64,000 bases of DNA. Source: Tretioscincus oriximinensis (lineage: Eukaryota; Chordata; Lepidosauria; Squamata; Gymnophthalmidae). Where the stretch lies: positions 924,710-988,709 of the forward strand of contig JAJVDF010000123.1 in the NCBI GenBank assembly GCA_022410635.1, given 5' to 3'. This document shows positions 46,401 to 59,344 of this stretch, piece by piece; the stretch's first letter is position 1, and the number at the start of each line of letters is the position of its first letter. The translations under genes were made by a program, and so were the position numbers. The notes under the pieces are model-generated. The model was given only the letters and a program-made list of their open reading frames with translations, was not told the DNA's origin and searched no databases.

Positions 46401-49400
46401 ATATTTGCACAAATTCACACATCACCAAGAAAGATATTCAGACTCGTGATAGGACTGAAAACAAAAAGAAAACTGAAAAATTTGTGACAGTGAAAATGTT
46501 TGCAAAGCCTCTTCACTTTCATGAGAAGTCTTTTTTAATTATTTACATGCAAATACCATACATTACTTTATAAAAATATTATTTTATTTTATTAAAATAC
46601 CCTCCTGCTCATAATACATATTTCACCATTGCTTAAAATGTACCAAGTTCTATAAGCCTTTATAAGACAAGCTGGCTTTAATTGCAAAATTGTCTATTTT
46701 TGCAATTTCATAGATATTGATGCTAAAAGTGCCATCTCATACAACCAGGAGCAAACTATATGAAAACACACAATGATGTGATCCAAGGATGGGTTCACAT
46801 GTGGAAGGGCTTTCTACTTGTTGTGGGGCACGAAACAGCAAAAGTAGACTTTAAGATGGATAAATACAAAATTTCTTTTTCTAGTGTTCTGAATTCTTAT
46901 TATCTGTACTGAGTTTGCTGGACCAAGGTAGACTGGAATTTCTACTTGATGCTTGTTACTTCTTTGTGTGCCACTTGATGGTGCTGTAGACTATTGTTAC
47001 CCTCAAACAGAGTTCAGATGTCTTTTCGTTTTCTTTTGGAAAGTCATTTGCACACAACACACACTAAACAGAATTCAAGAGCTGCATGAAAAGTACTTCA
47101 GCATTTTCCATGCTTTTTACATTGAAATTCAGGCATAGAATCAATAGCAGCAGAAGACACACATTCAGCAAGACCTTCTTCTCTTCAATACACTTCTTCC
47201 CACAAGGACAAACATTTGCCCCTTAACTGCAACAAAGCACACCAGGGAAGCAGACTTGATCAAATGAAAGGGTTGCTAGGCAAAAGATCAATNATCTCCT
47301 GCCATATTCTGATCAAGATTTTCAGCACCATTGTTTCCAATTCAAAAAAGACTGCTGGAAGATTCCCATGCATTTGCTTTTTTCATGCAGTTTGCTTTGT
47401 GAAACACAAGTGCATAAGNATTCACAGTGTATCTTGGGATCTGATATGATTTAAAACTATGCATCAAGGGGCTTTGTCTATCACACAAATAATATACTGA
47501 GTAATAATATACTCTTATTCTATAGTGAACAATGATACACTGGCACGAGGAAGGGGAGATCTTACAATGTCCAAAATTTACATTTATGTTAGTTGGACAG
47601 ATTTCCATCTTAGTTACAAAAGTTGAAAAACCTACATATGTTGAAATCTTGCTCCTTGACAGAAGAAGAAAAAACCTACTAAAGAAGAAATGTTTTATTT
47701 GACATTTGTAAGACTATCCAATTGGGGAAGAACATTATTTATGTTTCTCCACCATTCATTTGGTGATTGCAAGGTTAANGTATGGAAAGAATCATAGAAA
47801 AGTTAGACAGGGATAGTAATGGGTGGGTGTTGAAGGGTATCCACTCTTGAAAAGGGGAACTTAATTGAAACATATAAAAGAATGCATAAGATGGAAAAAT
47901 CTTTGTTGCAGTGCTAAGGACTCATTGGTAGACAAGAAAGTTAGGATTAACAAGGGGAAGAATGGGAAAACTTAGCCCATTGACAATGCACTTACGNATT
48001 ATTCAGAATTTCTGGTGTTGGAAACCCTGCCCTACACTTGGGGGTGACCTCTCTGCTACTTGAAATCAGAAGTTAGTTAAATGCTGACGATTTATGACTG
48101 TTCAGCAAGGATCAAGGTCAACTGAAACTCAACCCTTTTACTTCATCCGTTTGCAGTCTCATTTGAACAGATCTATTTTTTATTTCTTTAAAAATTATGA
48201 GGTTTCTGAAATGATGTGTTGCTGTGTGCAAATTCTGTCACTGATGAACTTATTTTGGGTGACCCAGTGATTGACTACCATTCCGAAACATTCCAACCCT
48301 GTGGAATGTTTGTTATTTAAACTAGTAATCATAATCCCTCTTTGAGCTGCAAGCTCCAACATAGCATTGCCAAGGAAGAGCTAATCTTTGGGGAACAAGA
48401 CAAATCCTTCCAGTAAACTTGAGCAAAGGCCAAGTAGCATTAATTTAAGGAGAAAGGTGCTTAGAAGCTAGCACCTTTCTTTGTCTCATATCTGCTTAAT
48501 CTTTTAAGAAGAACCTTCTGAGTGACAGTGGGGGAAAAAGTTCCTAAGCATTTCCTGGTGAAGTGGGGGGAGAAAACATGTATGTACATGCTTACATCTA
48601 AATGCCATCTCTGATGCTTTCAGAAACTAGATTCTGGTTGAGTTTACTTTTCTTTCTTTTTCTTTTTTGCAATTTGTTCAACCCGTGCCAGCTTGAAATG
48701 AGATTGCTAATGATAAATTTGACCTTCCTCCCTGTCAAATGTTTAGAAGTACAGGCATGTTATCCAAGGACATCTCTAGCTGATGCAAACCATTCTGTCT
48801 GACTGGCTAAACGATGTATATTTTTAGCACTGTAATTGCTGGCTAGCAATAGGGCAACACACACTTGTCTACAGCAAGACCCTTGATTTAACGCATGTTG
48901 TAATCACACAGCAAATAGCAGACTCCCAGAGCCAAGTGCACCTACTAAATTTTAGGGTTTTCTTTTGAATAATACATATGTCTAGCATGTAAAAAGGAAA
49001 AATAAATATAAAAAGGCTAGCATAGTCTGGTCTACTATTGCCAAACTGATGTAAATGTAATGATTTAATTCTATTTATGCATTGTGCTATTCCTGTTAAG
49101 TTTCCAAATCTGAATTTTCAGATTATTGANTTTTTTTAATACTGGAGCAATCTAACATTTCTCCCTGGAAACAGCTGTAGCTCAGTTATATGGCATAATA
49201 TTTAGAAAACAGCATCCCCTAGAAACAGGAAAAATCCTTAAGTAAACTACATAGAAGTGCCCATGGAGTATATCAGAAGTCACATCCAATTCAATGGTTC
49301 CCAGCATTAAGATTCCTGTTTACTAATATGAGGCATAAGGAAGCATAAGTCTTAAGGCTACTGTACTTTTGCAACCTGATATTAATGCAAACCCACTAGA

Positions 49401-51208
49401 AGTTGTTCTAAAAAGGGGGTAAGAAAGATTGTAAATAATTCAATTATTTCATATCTAATTTGGAAAGTGGTTAGTAGTGCTGAATAATGATGGTGATGCA
49501 TGATACAGGATGAATGATATATTATCATTTTGAAGTTCAAATAGCATCATGACCATAACCTTAAAATTGTTTTCATACAATTTGAAGCGCTGATTATCTA
49601 CAGATCTTTGCCCACTCCACCATTGGGAGTGGGGAAGGCTGTGGGAAACCAGGAGGAATAACAGGGGGAATTGCAGAAGGACATGGAGCAGTGGGACTAA
49701 GTTGTGGTCCCCCCCTCACCTGCAGGGGCTCCCCTTTCCCACTGACAATTCCCAAACTGCAGTTATCCCATCTCTGGAGCTCTTACTACACTTGTAATGT
49801 ATTGGGGCAAATTTCAGAGCAAATTTGACCTCAGATCACATCCCTCTCAGAACAGACTAAATCATAAAGTGCAACCATGACCTAGGTGAAGTTATTATTG
49901 TTTCAGTTCTACATAATCTGTACATATATAGATAATCAGATATTCTTCCATAATAGAATAAAAATAACATTAAAAAATACAATGAACTTATAATTACCTT
50001 CCCATTCCTCTTCTTTCCCTTATTCTTCCTCAATTTTTACCCTTTCTTTATCAATTCCTATTACATCCTATATTTTTCTAGTTATAATTTGCTTTGACCA
50101 TGGGTGTGATGTTAGGGCAGATGCTCAACTCCATTGGCACTGCAGAGTACGAGTGCATGGCCTCATTTGGACTCCACACATGCGCACTGCCTCACAGTAC
50201 AACAGGAAGCGCTTCCTTGCATTATAGCAGATCAAAGTACCTTTGGAGTGCTGAGAGTTTTTTCCCCAGCTGTAGTTTGTAGTGCTAGAGTGGAGCTTTG
50301 TATGTTATGGTAACCTTTCCACCAAACTATGGGGCAACTCTATCATAGTAGTACTCCATGGTCCTAAAATGCCCAGTATGGATGGGGTTTTAATGTACAT
50401 AATGTTATCCAACATGGGTGGCCATATATTTGCAATGAATTCTTGTACCACAGCTACCCGTAGATCTTGGATATATTTTGATATGCAATAATTTATTAAA
50501 TTAACTCNTATAATTTTATGCCTTGTTTCTATTCATAAATTGTCTAGATATTTCCAATTTTTTGCTATTACAGATTTTGCGACATACAACATTTTATGGA
50601 GCAGTTATTCCTGGGGTTCATTTAGATTTAAAGTCTGAAAGTCTTGTAGCAAGCAAGTTCTTGTTGCATTTGAGGATAAACATTTTTGACATCTATTTCC
50701 ACTTCAACCCATAATTCTCTTGCTTTCTCAAATTCTCACAACTTGGGTAAATAGGATAGTCTTCCTTGGCAGCCTTTCTAGTAAGTAGCATTTGTGACTC
50801 TTGCCATTTGAAGGGGAGTTCCATACCAATGATACATTATTCTTAAGTATGGTTCTCAAAATTTCATTGACCCAGAGTATCATTTCTGTTTGGTATCCAC
50901 CTAATTTTACCATATTTCATCAGTTTTGATTCTCTAATGTCTGTTTCCCAGTTCATCTTTGAACCATTTGCTCTCAGTTTCTTTAAGACTCTATAGGTAA
51001 GAACCAATATCCTTTGGACTTACAAATTTATTTAATTTGCATTTTTATCCTACTTTATACATCTGTTGGTCTCAGGGCAGATTACAGCAATAAAAAAGAT
51101 AGTAAAATAAATGCATTATTTCAAACAGAACTCGTAAAACAGGTGCAATATGCATCTACTTCTTATGGATGAAATAGAAAATAGGGTATAAAATAAAGTA
51201 AGGCCTAC
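43471..51208. other. EYA2 intron, mostly unique sequence
   Basis: About 7.7 kb of intron with no accepted gene. A diverged CR1-like stretch may occur at about 47815-48060 (cttaattgaaacatataaaa, gaatgcataagatggaaaaa). A pyrimidine-rich part at 49980-50060 has no assigned identity. The remaining sequence shows no recognisable repeat. Confidence 0.4.
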
Positions 51209-51298
51209 CTCCAGGTCATTGAAAAACAAGTGTGTATCTGCAAGATTAAAGATCATTTCTTCCATCATAAGACCTATCCGGACAGACGTAGTAGTGTC
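51209..51298 (-). CDS. EYA2: EYA2 exon [14 protein letters not shown]...NDLE
   Basis: A 90-base, 30-codon, phase-0 exon encoding [20 protein letters not shown] then [10 protein letters not shown]. The [19 protein letters not shown] part is common to EYA1, 2 and 4; the opening [10 protein letters not shown] is specific to EYA2. Acceptor CTTTTAACAG, donor GTAGGC. It is flanked by the two largest introns of the visible gene. Confidence 0.97.
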
Positions 51299-53127
51299 CT
51301 GTTAAAAGAAAAAAAAAGCCATATAGTCCTATGTACGGGTATTGACCTGAAGAACTCTCTGGAAAATAAATTATCTTGGTTGTAATTCTGAAGACCATTT
51401 CAGTCAGAACTCAATAAAAGCTTTAGGAAGGAACACAAACCCAGTAAAGAAAATAAGCTTACTAAGCAATAAGATATTTTACTATTATGTTTATAATACA
51501 GCTGGCTTAGCCAAGACTGGAGAGTTTTGAACTTTTCTAACCCCTTCTGCTTGACAAGCCACTAGGCCATTTTTAGTTTGCATTCTTATTTTTAAAAAGC
51601 AATTAACTATAACTCTGAAAGCAATGTAAGGACAAAGATATTTTGGGGACTGGGAAAAAGCATCATCTACTTTGGCTTGCATATAAATCTCAGCAGGTGA
51701 TGTATTAGTCAAGGGCCAACTGCTTAATTTTTAGATTGGGATTGGGCATAAGGCTGAAGAATAGAGTGGGCTCTATGGCAATATATGTGCTTCTCTGCTT
51801 TCATGGAATGCTGTTTCTACATGATAGATCATGTCCTCCAGGAGGCTATGCCACCCAGGGTACCACATGTCTGCAACATGACAGGAACTGGCCTGTTCTT
51901 CATTGTGAATATGGTGCTGAAACTTAATAAAGTTTTTGTGTTCTCCGTGGTTGATTATATGAGATGGTCTACCCAGAATGTGGAACCTAGNACCATTCTG
52001 CTTAGTTTCTAAAAATGGCCCTGAAAACTTTTATCCCTAACTTCTAGAGTTAAGACACTCTAGGTCAGGCAGCCTCTGACACAAGCTGCTGGTTGCTGTT
52101 GTGGATCACTCAATTCATGCACAGCACAAATGGATTTGTGGAAAAAAAGACCCATAAAGAATATTGCATCTAGACCAAACAGATTCTTAGAATTCATTAG
52201 TGAGGTCTGTGGAAACAAGGCCTAAATCAACATTTTAAATTTCGCTTTTATTTTCTTCATACTTGATGTGTACCAAGGAGCTTTTTATTTTAAACTCCTT
52301 TCTTCCAGTATTCTTTCCCCGATGCACAATGATTTGTAATTTATTATATCACCACAAGCACTTCTATCAAAACATTCTTGTAAAATTGGTTTAAATTGTC
52401 TCCACTGACTTTGGATTGATCTTATTTCATAACCTTTTGCAAATTGAATAAAAATATTTACGGGAGTTTTTGTTATAGCAGGCATTAAGACAAAAGAAGG
52501 ATGCAGCATAAATTAAAAACTTAACATTTTGTGTCAATCAAAACTCTTCTCATAAGCTAATGGACAATTAGAAGATAGATACTGTGTTATGGCTGCATCT
52601 TGTCTAGGGGGAAAAACGGGTGCAAAAGATGTTTGACTTAATGCTGGTTGCATTTGTTTTCCATTTACTCCGACAGTGGCTACANACTGATCTGACAGCC
52701 ACATGGGTTCTTAATGGAACTCCCACAGAAAACAACTGCAGACTAATGAAATTTGGTTAAATTTGCCCCAATCTAGATTATGATGAAGGAAACAAGAATA
52801 TGGAAAAAGGAAGATGTGAGTGGCGAACACTAAATTTAGGAGTGCATGAGGACAGATCTGCAGATGAGATGTGTGACTACAGCTAGTGTCTTAACAGTGT
52901 GGTATGTCTAGTAAGAGGTAGTGATTGCAAGTCTGGGATTTTTAATATTGAGACTATAAACAATCCCACAAACAGCATTTTTAAGGTACAAGTATGACAT
53001 TGTTGGAATGCTTGCTGTATTAATTGGCAATGAAGCTTCAGGGTAAAAGAAAGGAACATGGGCCCTCACCCCACTGAGCCTTATTCTGGGCTCTATCTTG
53101 GTACAGAGCTTGGCCATCCACATGCTA
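51299..53127. other. EYA2 first visible intron, 3' part, no feature seen
   Basis: Intron sequence with no recognised repeat. Short frames on the plus strand at 51736-52012 show no homology. Confidence 0.45.
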
Positions 53128-53265
53128 GTGTAAGAACATAAGAAGAGCCATACTGGATCAGGCCACAGCCCATCAAGTCCAGCATTCTGTGTCACACAGA
53201 AGCCCACCAGATGCACCCGGGCAGTCCAAAACTAGGCAGTATACTGGGCAGTATAAACTATGGCT
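53128..53265 (-). mobile_element. CR1 LINE 3' tip
   Basis: gtaagaacataagaagagcc, atactggatcaggccacagc, ccatcaagtccagcattctg, gtcacacagaagcccaccag and atgcacccgggcagtcc form the minus-strand 3' tip of CR1, the same segment as the end of the copy at 33905. Confidence 0.85.
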
Positions 53266-54734
53266 AATAGCATGTAGATCAGTATAGCTTCAAAAGGAAA
53301 AGGACTAATAATACAACTATGAAAACATTTGTTTACTATTTATAGTTGAATTACTATTCCCTTTTTTCATTTTGGAGCTATTGTATAGTGATTTAACCTT
53401 CTATTCTGTTTTTTGCACTATCCCTAATTCCTATCTTACTAGCATGTTGATGGCAGGCTCCTATTCCAAGATAAGGCTCGCTGGGGACCCGGCTATGAGC
53501 TATTAAAATATCATTGCCTGCAACAAATCAAGTGTTCATTAACTGAAGTTGTAGTTTTCAGTTTTCCTTTTTGCAAAAGCAAACATTTAGTTATTCTAGT
53601 TTTAAAGAGGCACCAAGACACACAGTGTATTTTTTAACCACCTGCAGTTATTTCTGATCTAGCTGGCTAGAGACCCCTGGATCCAGTTACCGCCTCCACT
53701 CTGTAGCTCTTGGTGAAACTGTAAAAGGAAGTTGGAGGCTGACTTATCTCTGGCAATCTCTCAAGCACAAGCCACTTTTTCTTACTTTAGTTTCTGCTTC
53801 CAAATCACTCACAGTTCAGCCTTATAGTTGGTAAAATGTTCAGGCTTGTGTAAGGGTAGAGACGGAGTTCCATTCCATGTTATCTGTGTGCTAATTCACG
53901 TGATATTTTAATCTTTGCACAATATACTTCTGCCCCTTTCAGCTTTGCCTCTTAAAAACCACACACACATATGAGAACATGTTCCCCAATGCTTCTTTTA
54001 TAGAAATGGGACTTTCTACTCTCCTGCCAAGTACTTGCTTATGCACTGAACAAATAATGATTTTTCCACCAGGAAGAAAGTATTAATTAAGTTTATTTGT
54101 CTGACTTCTATTCTAAAGGGACCTGGGAAAGGAGGAGGGCTTATCTTCTGGAAGTGTCAGCCAGGGGTGAAAAGCAGATTAGTACACAATTTAGGCCCCT
54201 CCGAGTTAAATCTCAATCTTTGCGGTTAGCTGTTAATAATGAAGTTGTCAATAAAAAGGGAGTTTAATGGTTTTAATTTGGTTTAATTACTTGGAAATGT
54301 GACTAGTTTGCTTGCATTAACTAGAAAAAAGTTGAGGTTGCAATAAAAAATTAAGCAGAGAGTAACTGAACCATGCTTTACCTAGCACAAGCAATAATCT
54401 TTTTTTAAAATGCCTCAATGAATTAAAAAAAAATCAAATTACTTTATAAATACGCATGCAATGGAGTGAGGGAAATATTTTCCACTATTTGTTACAGCTC
54501 CAAAATAGCTTTCCAGCTTGTTCTTCCTTTATTTATTCCAAAATTTAGCATAAGGGAATAATTTATATCAATATAAACTATACTCTTTTAGACACAGCTA
54601 TTCCAATAAATGTTAACAACTGCTTCTCATAATAAAAATGCTATTTATTAAATTAATGGCTATTAGAGACTTTGCAATGAAAAGACTGGATTCACTGTTT
54701 AAATGAAAAGTGGATCCAAAACTTCAGCTATAAT

Positions 54735-55085
54735 ATTTATTTATTTACATTTATACCCAGCCCTATACCCGAAGGTCTCAGGGTGGACAACAATAAAAAC
54801 AACAATACAAAACTGATATTATAAACAGTATAAAATAGAATCTAAAAGTGGGAAGAGACATAACATTTCTTCAACTAAAGGCCAAGTTGAAGAGGTGTGT
54901 CTTCAGAGATCTTCTAAAAAAATACAGTGCTGATGATATATTCACCTCGAGGGGAGACTATTCCACAATCTGGGGGCAACCACCGAGAAGGCCCTACCTC
55001 TTTATAGGGTAAAAGCTTTGCCAGCAATCTTCCTTACTGTCTAAGCTGACTATATAGATGCATTCATATGGTCACCGAAGTTCAT
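54735..55085 (-). mobile_element. L2-type LINE 3' end
   Basis: Minus-strand L2: tatttatttatttacattta (tail), tacccagccctatacccgaa, ggtctcagggtggacaacaa, then ggccaagttgaagaggtgtg, gagactattccacaatctgg and gggcaaccaccgagaaggcc. The last two match the copy at 59345 (gagactaatccntagtctgg, gccacagagaaggccct). Confidence 0.8.
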
Positions 55086-55784
55086 AGTTAGCACCNTATA
55101 ATGGTGAGAGCAGCCAGTCTGAATAGGTTGAAGAAACAATTAGATCAGTATTTCCTACCTAAGCATCTCTAAAATCCCCACACACACACACACTCCCCGG
55201 GCCCTCACAGTATATGAACAATGAATTCCTATTTAGGTGGAGGAAGCCTAAAAGGCCATTAACTTTAATTGTTAATAATATATTCTCAAATTTCCCCACT
55301 TAAAAATCAAATTTGCTCCATGAAACATGTGCTCCACATTGGAAACCATGGGATTAGATAGTTTCATGGAGCCCGGGTTCGACAGTGGCAACCAGGATGG
55401 ATGCCTAAGTTAGTAGAGATAGGCAGGATATGCCAAAAACCATTTACATGCAATCAGAAACAGATGAAAAAATTTCCTTTGTCTTCATTCTGAGATGCCT
55501 AGAAGCATATTAGATTAAATGGATTAAATGAGTAATACTAATTAGTATTTGCAGAGCAACCTTAAACAATTATAAATGTGCAAATATTGAAATTGCAGCA
55601 ATTACTTAATTTGCTTTTGTTTGCTAATTTTGTACAAATTTCTAGTTATACCAAGGAAGGAACATTACCTACAACTGATGTATGCAGTGATGACAGTCAC
55701 GAGAACTACAATACACTCTACTCTTTTAACTTAACACCCCTTGTAGTAAACAAGTAATAAACAATATACTCTAAGACATTGTTT

Positions 55785-55892
55785 TATACTGTTTTTAATT
55801 ACGTCAATTTTGTATTGTTGTTTTATGGTTGGCCACCCTGAGACCTTCGGGTATAGAGTGGGTATAAGTAGAAATAAATAAATAAATAAATT
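55785..55892 (+). mobile_element. L2-type LINE 3' tail
   Basis: tgttttatactgtttttaat, tttgtattgttgttttatgg, ttggccaccctgagacctt and cgggtatagagtgggtataa with an (aaat) tail. It is the same terminus as at 12750-12850 and 43030-43100. Confidence 0.75.
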
Positions 55893-57170
55893 TGCCAGCA
55901 ACAACTGGATGCTTTTACTATTTAACCTAAAAGAGCATAGATTGCTCCAGTAGGTTAAACAAAATATTTCTTACTTCCTAAGAAAATCCTTCCCAAATTG
56001 TATTCATCTTGAGTTAATCCACCATCTACTGAGTGAATTAGATTGTATTTATTTTGAAAATTTATTTTATAGAATTCCAGAGAACCATGTTTTTCTTAGG
56101 AAGAGCTTATTTTGGCTTTTTTCCCCTTCCTTGTCTCCCACCCTTCCCTTTCTTTTTAAAGAGGGATGTTTTCTAAAAAGCCATGGCGGGTTTTTAATAT
56201 CCCAAGGTGCTCAGCCCACATGACTAACAAAATGTAAATAAACACAGCTGAACCAGGAAGAAGATGGAAGGTTTTCTCATTAAAGAAATAAAATAAACAG
56301 ATGTCCTTAAGCACTTTGGCTTATGTTTGTCAAAGGGATGGAGAACACTTAGATGTCTGAACAGCAGCAGTGACAGTACATACATATTAGGCCAATTCTC
56401 AAAGAAAGAAAGAATACATGCCACTCTGAATTAGCTAACAGAGCTCAAGGCGGAAGTTTATTTTTGACTCGAACTCTTTCAATGTGAACTTTTAAAAAAA
56501 GTTGGACTTCAACAATTGATTTCTAAGTGTATGGTAATAAAAATGGGTTCCAGAGTTCAGAAAATCATAAAATTACAGATGTTGCTAGGGAAGCTGGGCT
56601 CAAAAGCAATGTTCATTATATTTTTTATTAAATTAAAATATACTAATTTTAAGAGAAATTAATGCAGCTTGCTTAAGTATATAACAAAACTCTATTAAAG
56701 AAAGGGCTTAAACGAATAAGACAGAATAGAATAAAACATTATGTACAGTCCTGAGAAAACGAAGCACACCCTCTTTGAATTCTGTGGTTTTACTTATAAA
56801 ATATAAGACAAAAAACCTGGTCTTTAGATGGTGTCACAATTAGGTAAATACAACNTCAGATGAACAACAATACATGACAAAGTACACTCTGTTATTATTG
56901 ATTCAATAACTATTCCAAAATGCAAAAGCAGTGTGTGAAAAATGAACTGTACTGCTTCCATTGGAAGTATAAGTGCGTATCTGGCAACCAGGAGCTCCAA
57001 AGAATGTTCTTTTGATAGTTGACTAGTAGCTGGTGAGATCACTTCTACAAAAGCCAAAATTTTGGTAATTTGCTGGCCCAGAGTATTGGGTCATGTGTTA
57101 ACTCAATGCCAAGAAGAAAAGGCATCAGTAACGACCTTAGAATAGCAATTGTTATTGATTATCAATCTGG
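55893..57170. other. EYA2 intron, no feature seen
   Basis: AT-rich intron with no recognised repeat or coding signal. 55086-55784 and 53266-54734 are likewise featureless apart from a (ca) run at about 55180-55191. Confidence 0.45.
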
Positions 57171-57610
57171 GAAGGGTTATTAAGATCTGTGACGAAGCTG
57201 GGAACGGCTCCTTTAAATACAATGTTTGCCCTATTACTGTAGGGGGGGCAATTATAAAAGGGAGTGGCTGACAGAAATACGAGTGGAAGAGGTTCTCATG
57301 TGCACTGAAGAGAAGGAAGTTCTTTTGTGAACTGGAGAGAGAGAAGGTCTTTTGTGAATTGGGGAATGAGACTGCGTTGTTGAATGGAAGTTTGAAATGA
57401 GTTTAGAAACTTGTTAAGAAGATTGTAAAATGAAGACTGCCTTTATTTAAAGGTTGTCTTCACTAGTAGTTTGAGCAGTCTGGGGGAGGGGGAGGAGGAA
57501 AATCGTGATAATGTGGTGGCAGCTTGCAGAACAACACTAAGGTTCTGTAGTTTTTAAAGTGATAATGATTTGTAACAATTTGGTACCAGTGTGTGTGATA
57601 TGAAAAATCA
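57171..57610 (+). repeat. Unassigned segment, possibly LTR-like
   Basis: A TATA-like box (attataaaaggga, about 57251) is followed by a purine-rich stretch with an imperfect repeat (gaagttcttttgtgaactgg / gaaggtcttttgtgaattgg, about 57315-57362), a G-rich tract at 57480-57500, and ttggtaccagtg at about 57580. These could be remnants of an LTR and primer-binding region. No coding region follows, so the assignment is tentative. Confidence 0.25.
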
Positions 57611-57976
57611 TCCCAAGGATATTTCCAAACGATCTGGAGAAAAAATATTCAGAAGTGGAAAACACAATACAGTTGACAATCTTTCCAGAAACTGATGTCC
57701 CACCAAATTCGCCCCAAGGTCAAACTGTGCAATGCTCAAGAGATGTTGCAAACAACTCAGGGGCTATATATTAAGATCTCAGTAAGTTAAATATTCAAGT
57801 TAATGACAGTACAATTGGAAAAAGTCCAAACAAACATGGATTATTTTGAAATAAAAAGTGGGCACAATTGCAATAATGGGGAGTGTGCCCAAATGATCTG
57901 TCAGACAATTGTGACTTGTGTTTGCAATGCTTCGCTTTTGAGAAATCAAGAGGCATTTTCAAAAGAGGTGTAATCG

Positions 57977-58240
57977 TCATTTATTTATTTTTATTTATTT
58001 GTACTTATATCCCGCCCTATATAGAAGGCTCANGGCAGCCAACCAAAGGGTGGCACATATAGCTTTTGTTGCTTTCTCTACAACAGACTCCCTGTGAAGC
58101 AGGTGGGGNTGAGAGAGTTCCCAAGAACTGTGACTGGCCCAAGGTCACACATCTGGCTTTCATGGAGGAGTGGGGAATCGAACCAGGAGACTACCAGATA
58201 AGATGCCTAAACTCTACCATTANACCAAACTGGCTCTCTC
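57977..58240 (-). mobile_element. SINE family B with L2-type tail, near full length
   Basis: Minus-strand copy, read from its own 5' end: GAGAGCCAGTTTGGT head, then the B box (ctggttcgattccccactcc), the CORE-type body (gtgaccttgggccagtcaca, ctctcancccccacctg type) and the tail as L2 (gggcgggatataagtacaaa plus (aaat)). It has both ends and so defines family B here. Confidence 0.85.
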
Positions 58241-59344
58241 ATGTCAACGCAGGGTCTGTGACACCAGCATGAATTGAAACTGTTTTATATTTGGATTAAA
58301 CAGAAAGGTAGTCAATCTAGCACAAGAGGAAATTGTTTTCTATTTGGTTTACAGTATCTGTCACAGTAGCACCATAATATAAACACTAACCTTGAACCAG
58401 GCATCCTAGAGAGCAAAGCCAAATGGACCTTAGAAACAAAGCTAGCAGAGGTGATAGAATTATTTGTCTATTTTTTTTCTTTTATTCACTTTATGAAATA
58501 CTAATTGAATATTTCTTTTATAATCAAAATATTTAGAGGAAGCCAGCAGCTAAAGGATTCTATCCATGAAAATAACAGGAATAGATGCCAAACCATCAAT
58601 AATGCTGATATTACAAGGCCAAAACCACAGAAGGAATAATATAATCAAAGCCCCTTGGGAAATCAACTACGTTTGATTTAATTTTCTTTTTAATTCAATA
58701 AATTTTAAGGTGTTCTGTGAATATGTCTCTGATTTTTTTCAGGCTTTTTACACAATCAAGAACTGAAGTCTGCAATATTTTTAACAATTTGATTTCCTAC
58801 TTCACTAAATTATATTTAAATTGCATTTTAATCTTATTATTTCTAAAATGTATTTCTATTTCTGGGAGTCATTGCAATATAGTAGATGAGGGGAGGGATA
58901 AAAATGGCCATCACATCTTGATAATGACATTATATGATATGAGTTTAGCTCGAACTATTACAGCTCAATAGAATGCAGGAGGGAAAGACACAGCCCAGGT
59001 AAGGGATTTTTTCTCCCTCTTATGCCCATTATTTTACCTTGCTTGTCCTTGAGGGGGAGCTTTGAAACTGCCATTATTTGCACATCCTCGGGGTGAAACT
59101 CACAACATCTCTAAAACAATCCAATAAATTTCTTCACCATAAAGCTTGTAAAATCACAAAACAATATTGTGCAAGGCTATTTAAATGATTGTCATATAAG
59201 TCAGTTTCTAATAAATGATGGCAATAAATCTGGACTTCTTTTGTTAAATGAAGGGATTTACAAGATTTCAAACTTGCTTGTTATAACACAGTACATAAAC
59301 CAATGCCATTATCCATACTTTAATTAGCCACATTTTATATCAAT
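58241..59344. other. EYA2 intron, no feature seen
   Basis: AT-rich intron with no recognised repeat or coding signal. Confidence 0.45.

Noticed and set aside
47815..48060. Diverged CR1-like wording (cttaattgaaacatataaaa)
   Set aside because: Too few matching blocks to annotate as an element; mentioned only in the intron note.
49980..51000. Pyrimidine-rich start followed by AT-rich sequence resembling a minus-strand LINE 3' region
   Set aside because: I could not find any conserved coding block or tail that would fix an identity.
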